A stretch of DNA of 27,168 bases, taken from NCBI GenBank assembly GCA_964561495.1, contig CAZLPW010000022.1:1-27168 (forward strand). Direction: 5' to 3'. The position numbers and the translations under genes are program-made. The notes under the pieces are model-generated. The model searched no databases and had not been told where the DNA came from. It saw nothing but the letters and a program-made list of their open reading frames with translations. Each line of letters opens with the position of its first letter. The stretch's first letter is position 1. The DNA comes from CAZLPW01 sp964561495. GTDB lineage: Bacteria; Fidelibacterota; Marinisomatia; Marinisomatales; UBA1611. Shown here one piece after another: positions 23,938 through 27,168 of the stretch.

Positions 23938-24885
23938 CTAAATATAAAAATCAGCTTTTATACAAAATTCTCTGTATATACGGGCTAATTCTTGAAGCAT
24001 CTCAATTGAAGATTGAAAATTATAGCTCATAATGTGTTCTACATTAAGTCCAATTGGAACCGTAATTTTATTTTTAATTATATAATCTAGTATATTATTT
24101 AATACTTCAATTGACACATCTAATGATCTATTAGTCATTGAACCAGGTCTAGCATTTAAATAGTCTTCTGTGTTTTTAGGTATTTCTACACCTAACCACT
24201 TAAGAAATTCTATATCTTTAGTTGATGAAACAGGCGCAAAACTAATTAATAATCTTTTTGGTTTTGTTTTTTTCTTAATACATATATCTTGATAATGGCC
24301 AATCATTTTACTGATTTTAGATGAATCATATAATACTTGTGTGGTAAAAAATTCAGCCCCATGATCAGATTTTTTCTTCAAATTTATTGATTCCTTTGAT
24401 CTACTAGGAATAGAAATCCCTCCACATAAAATGCTCTCATCTCTGGATTGATATATTTTAGAAATTTCTTTTAAAGCATCACTTACGTTAGGCCCTGGGT
24501 ATTTAATCTTACTAGACTCACCTCCAACAATAATCAAATTATTTATTTCATATTTTTCATATGTTTCCATTATCCAATTTAACTGTTTTCTTAGTTTTTC
24601 ATGAACGACTACACGATTCACAATTGCTTCCACTCCAACAATATCTTGTAAGAGTTTTCCAAACTTTCTCGGCTCAGCTCTTTTATAATTTTTTATAGGA
24701 CGTTTTCCTCTAGACAGTTCATCTCTCACTTCAGGTATATTTATAGCATCTATGTGCGTTTGTGATAAAAGAGAGCTAATTGTACCCGCATATGAATCTA
24801 AATTAACATCCACTTCTCTTGGTGGTAAAATTTCATATACGACAACTGGTCTACGTGGTCTTTTTATTTTATCTATTATTCTCAT
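23938..24885 (-). CDS. metF: Divergent methylenetetrahydrofolate reductase (MetF-like)
   Basis: 315 residues, TIM-barrel MTHFR superfamily. It opens VVYEILPPREVDVNLDSYAG, equivalent to the FExxPP Glu region of MetF, followed by IDAINIPEVRDE, AIVNRVVVHEKLRKQLNW, NLIIVGGESSKIKYPGPNV, FFTTQVLYDSS and LISFAPVSSTKDIEFLKWLG. The VGGESS/YPGP segment stands where classical MetF has ALRGDPP, so this belongs to a separate clade of MTHFR-like proteins. The family reduces 5,10-methylene-THF to 5-methyl-THF with FAD; the electron donor of this clade is uncertain. Its start codon abuts the metH stop with no gap, which strongly supports a role in supplying methyl-THF to MetH. Confidence 0.85.
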   Translation of the reverse strand: MRIIDKIKRPRRPVVVYEILPPREVDVNLDSYAGTISSLLSQTHIDAINIPEVRDELSRGKRPIKNYKRAEPRKFGKLLQDIVGVEAIVNRVVVHEKLRKQLNWIMETYEKYEINNLIIVGGESSKIKYPGPNVSDALKEISKIYQSRDESILCGGISIPSRSKESINLKKKSDHGAEFFTTQVLYDSSKISKMIGHYQDICIKKKTKPKRLLISFAPVSSTKDIEFLKWLGVEIPKNTEDYLNARPGSMTNRSLDVSIEVLNNILDYIIKNKITVPIGLNVEHIMSYNFQSSIEMLQELARIYREFCIKADFYI

Positions 24886-27168
24886 TTATTTATTTGCTAA
24901 TGTGCTAAAATATTTTGAATCTGGATGAGAAAAATAAAAACCGCAGACAGATGCTGCAGGATACATAGATTTTGTTTCTGTAAGCCGAATACCAGTATTT
25001 TCCTCAACGTTAAGTAGATTCCAAATTATATCTTTATAATTATGTTCAGGGCAAGCAGGATAGCCTGGGGCAGGACGAATACCAATATATTTTTCCTTTA
25101 TTAACTCATCAATATTAAAATTCTCCTCTGAACTATAACCCCAAAATTCTCTACGGATTTTTTCATGTAATTTCTCGGAAAAAGCTTCAACTAAACGATC
25201 TGCAATGATTTTTGCCATAATACTACTATAATCATCATTGCGATCATCAAACTCTTTGATATAAGATTCTAAACCAAGACCAGTGGTAACAGCAAACATG
25301 CCAAGATAATCGTTTTTTGGCGCAATGTAATCAGCTAAACAATAATTGTATTTTTCTCTACCTTTATCTATTAGTTGTCTGGGGAAGTGTAGTTCGGTAT
25401 TCTTTACAAAAACAATTTCATTTTTTGCATAAGCTGGGAAAATAGCATAAACTCCATTGGCTAAAATTTTTTTCTCTGAAATAATATGCTTTAAAATCTT
25501 TTGACAGTCGGAAAAGATAACTTTAGCTTGTGAGCCATATTTTTTATTTGATAATATATTAGGATATTTCCCTTTCATTTCCCAAGCATGAAAAAACGGA
25601 CTCCAATCAATATAATCTATCAATTTATCTAGATCGTAATTTTTTATCGCTTCGACCCCTTTGATTAAGGGATTTTTTATTTTATGATTTTTCCAATTTG
25701 TTATGAATTTTCGATTTCTAGCATCGTCAATAGTCAAAATTGTTTTTTTTGATTTTTTTGTCCTATCATCTCTGATCTTTTCAAATTCATTTTTAATCTC
25801 TTGGGAAAATTTTTGACTTGAGATTGGACTCATTAGCTTGCTGGCAACACTAACAGCCTTAGATGCATCATTTACATGCACAATAGAGCCACTATATTTA
25901 GGATCAATCATAACAGCAGTATGAGTTTTACTAGTAGTAGCACCACCAATTAGCAATGGAATTTTAAGACCGAGTCTCTCCATCTCTATCGCAACTTTGA
26001 CCATTTCATCTAAAGATGGTGTGATAAGCCCAGAAAGACCTATTATTCTAGCCTTTTTATCTACTGCAGTATCAATTATTTTATTCATAGGAACCATAAT
26101 TCCTAAATCTATGATTTCATACCCATTGCATCCTAAAACAACTCCAACGATGTTCTTGCCAATATCATGGACATCACCTTTAACAGTCGCTAAAATAATC
26201 TTTTTATTAGAATCTTGAGCTAACCCTTTTTTAGATTTATTTTTTTCAATGATAGGTACTAGGTAAGCTACTGCTTTTTTCATTACTCTAGCAGATTTTA
26301 CAACTTGAGGCAAAAACATTCTACCCTGTGAAAATAAATCTCCAACTTTATTCATTCCATCCATAAGAGGACCTTCAATGATTTTTATCGGATCATCAAA
26401 ATATTCTAATGCTTCTACGGTATCATCAACAATATGTTCTAAAATTCCTTCGACAAGACCGTATTCTATTCTTTTATTAAGGTCAAAGCTTCTCCACTCT
26501 AACTCATTGAATTTAATTTGCTTTGTTCCAAAATAATTTTTAGCAATTTCTACTAAAATATCAGTTGAATTATCTCGAAGATTAAAAATTACATTTTCGA
26601 TACATTTTTTTAGTTCTTGATCTATATCATCATATACAGCTAATTGTCCCGCGTTAACTATACCCATATCCATTCCAGCTTTAATTGCGTGATACAAAAA
26701 AACTGAATGCATAGATTCACGAACAATCTCATTACCTCTAAATGAAAAAGATAGATTACTTACCCCTCCTGAAATATGAGTTAATGGAAAGTTTTGTTTT
26801 AACGTTTTAGTTGCTTTAATAAAATCATTAGCAGTAGCGGATTTCTTTTTTGTTTTTTTCTTCGGGNNNNNNNNNNAATAAAATCATTAGCATAATCTTG
26901 ATGATCCTCAATCCCTGTCGCAACAGCAAAAATATTTGGATCAAAAATAATATCTTCAGGATCAAAATCTACTATCTCTGTTAAAATTCTATATGCCCTT
27001 GAACATATATCAACTTTATTTTTGTAATTATCAGCTTGTCCATTCTCATCAAATGCCATTACAATAACAGCAGCTCCGTATTTTTTTATAATTTTTGCAT
27101 ATTCGATAAATTTTTCTTGTCCTTCTTTTAGGGAAATAGAATTAACAATTCCTTTGCCTTGAATGTTT
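24886..27168 (-). CDS. metH: Cobalamin-dependent methionine synthase MetH, 5' end off window, crosses scaffold gap
   Basis: From the right edge the frame reads the folate (pterin-binding) domain (NIQGKGIVNSISLKEGQEKF, VIVMAFDENGQAD, DIIFDPNIFAVATGIEDHQDYANDFI), is cut by 10 Ns, then resumes (ANDFIKATKTLKQNFPLTHI, SGGVSNLSFSFRGN, GMDMGIVNAGQLAVYDDI). The cap and B12 domains follow, with the cobalt-ligand motif DVHDIGKNIVG (His codon at 26167-26169) and GLSGLITPSLDEM. The C-terminal reactivation domain carries RPAPGYPACPEH and YPAASVCGFYFSHPDSKYF for SAM binding. The N-terminal homocysteine domain lies beyond the window. The break at 26834-26876 is best read as an assembly artefact, so the gene is probably intact. 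It transfers methyl from methyl-THF to homocysteine, and the cell must obtain or make cobalamin. Confidence 0.95.
26818..26892. other. Scaffold gap with duplicated contig ends inside metH
   Basis: Ten Ns (26867-26876) join two contigs. The 16-mer AATAAAATCATTAGCA occurs at 26818-26833 and again at 26877-26892, on both sides. Between the first copy and the Ns is a 33-bp low-complexity tail (26834-26866, mostly T with a GTAGCGG start). Merging the two 16-mers gives an uninterrupted MetH reading frame (YANDFI joined to IKATKT), so the tail and Ns are probably not in the genome. Confidence 0.9.

Noticed and set aside
24886..26712. 608-residue 'short MetH' starting at MHSVFLYHAI as an independent B12/activation-only protein
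   Set aside because: The same frame continues upstream with ISGGVSNLSFSFRGN, so this Met is internal and the apparent start results from the scaffold gap.
26799..27059. 86-residue ORF beginning MAFDENGQAD as a separate gene
   Set aside because: It is an internal part of MetH (folate domain) read into the Ns and out of frame beyond them; the frame also continues upstream of this Met to the window edge.
1..27168. tRNA, rRNA, CRISPR arrays, insertion sequences or prophage genes
   Set aside because: Reading both strands showed no cloverleaf, direct-repeat array, transposase or phage structural gene.

Overview
This is an AT-rich, densely coding bacterial chromosome fragment. By eye about two thirds of bases are A or T, and gaps between genes are usually under 100 bp. 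Several traits suggest a Gram-negative member of the Fibrobacterota-Chlorobiota-Bacteroidota (FCB) side of the tree: an LptF/LptG permease, an exported beta-barrel-like protein next to a very large exported protein, many lipoprotein-type signal peptides, and few clear Shine-Dalgarno sites. A marine, streamlined lineage such as Candidatus Marinimicrobia (SAR406) would fit. That is an inference from style and gene content, as no rRNA is present. A run of 10 Ns at 26867-26876 shows a draft or metagenome assembly.

Layout. (1) 1-4112, minus strand: a TTG-started Ppx/GppA phosphatase, an exported dienelactone-hydrolase-like protein, a 44-residue membrane peptide missed by ordinary length cut-offs, a BaxI_1 membrane protein and, after a 263-bp gap, a membrane protein resembling the Pycsar effector family (PycTM). 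The last is translationally coupled to a collagen-repeat lipoprotein that runs off the left edge. (2) 4252-6080, plus strand: a PLP threonine dehydratase/serine racemase-like enzyme overlapping an orphan exported protein. (3) 6240-13267, minus strand: a tight seven-gene run starting at murQ, with trhO, a GST, a penicillin/AHL-acylase-type Ntn hydrolase, two exported thioredoxin-fold proteins and a Ste24-type M48 protease. (4) 13287-16694: prmA (plus), a sodium:amino-acid symporter (minus) with no usual start codon in the right place, and an LptF/LptG permease (plus). (5) 16709-21099, minus strand: a 1004-residue exported protein coupled to a predicted outer-membrane barrel. (6) 21159-27168, minus strand: metH-metF-metK-ahcY ending in a strong intrinsic terminator.

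The last block is the clearest pathway: MetH remakes methionine from homocysteine with methyl-THF from MetF, MetK makes SAM, and AhcY clears SAH back to homocysteine. MetH appears broken only because of the scaffold gap. A 16-bp sequence is repeated on both sides of the Ns, and collapsing it restores a continuous MetH frame.

The best leads for something undescribed are the PycTM-like/collagen-lipoprotein pair, a 27-nt palindrome inside the acylase gene, two possible tiny genes, and the 1004-residue protein with its barrel partner. No tRNA, rRNA, CRISPR array, insertion sequence or recognisable riboswitch was seen.
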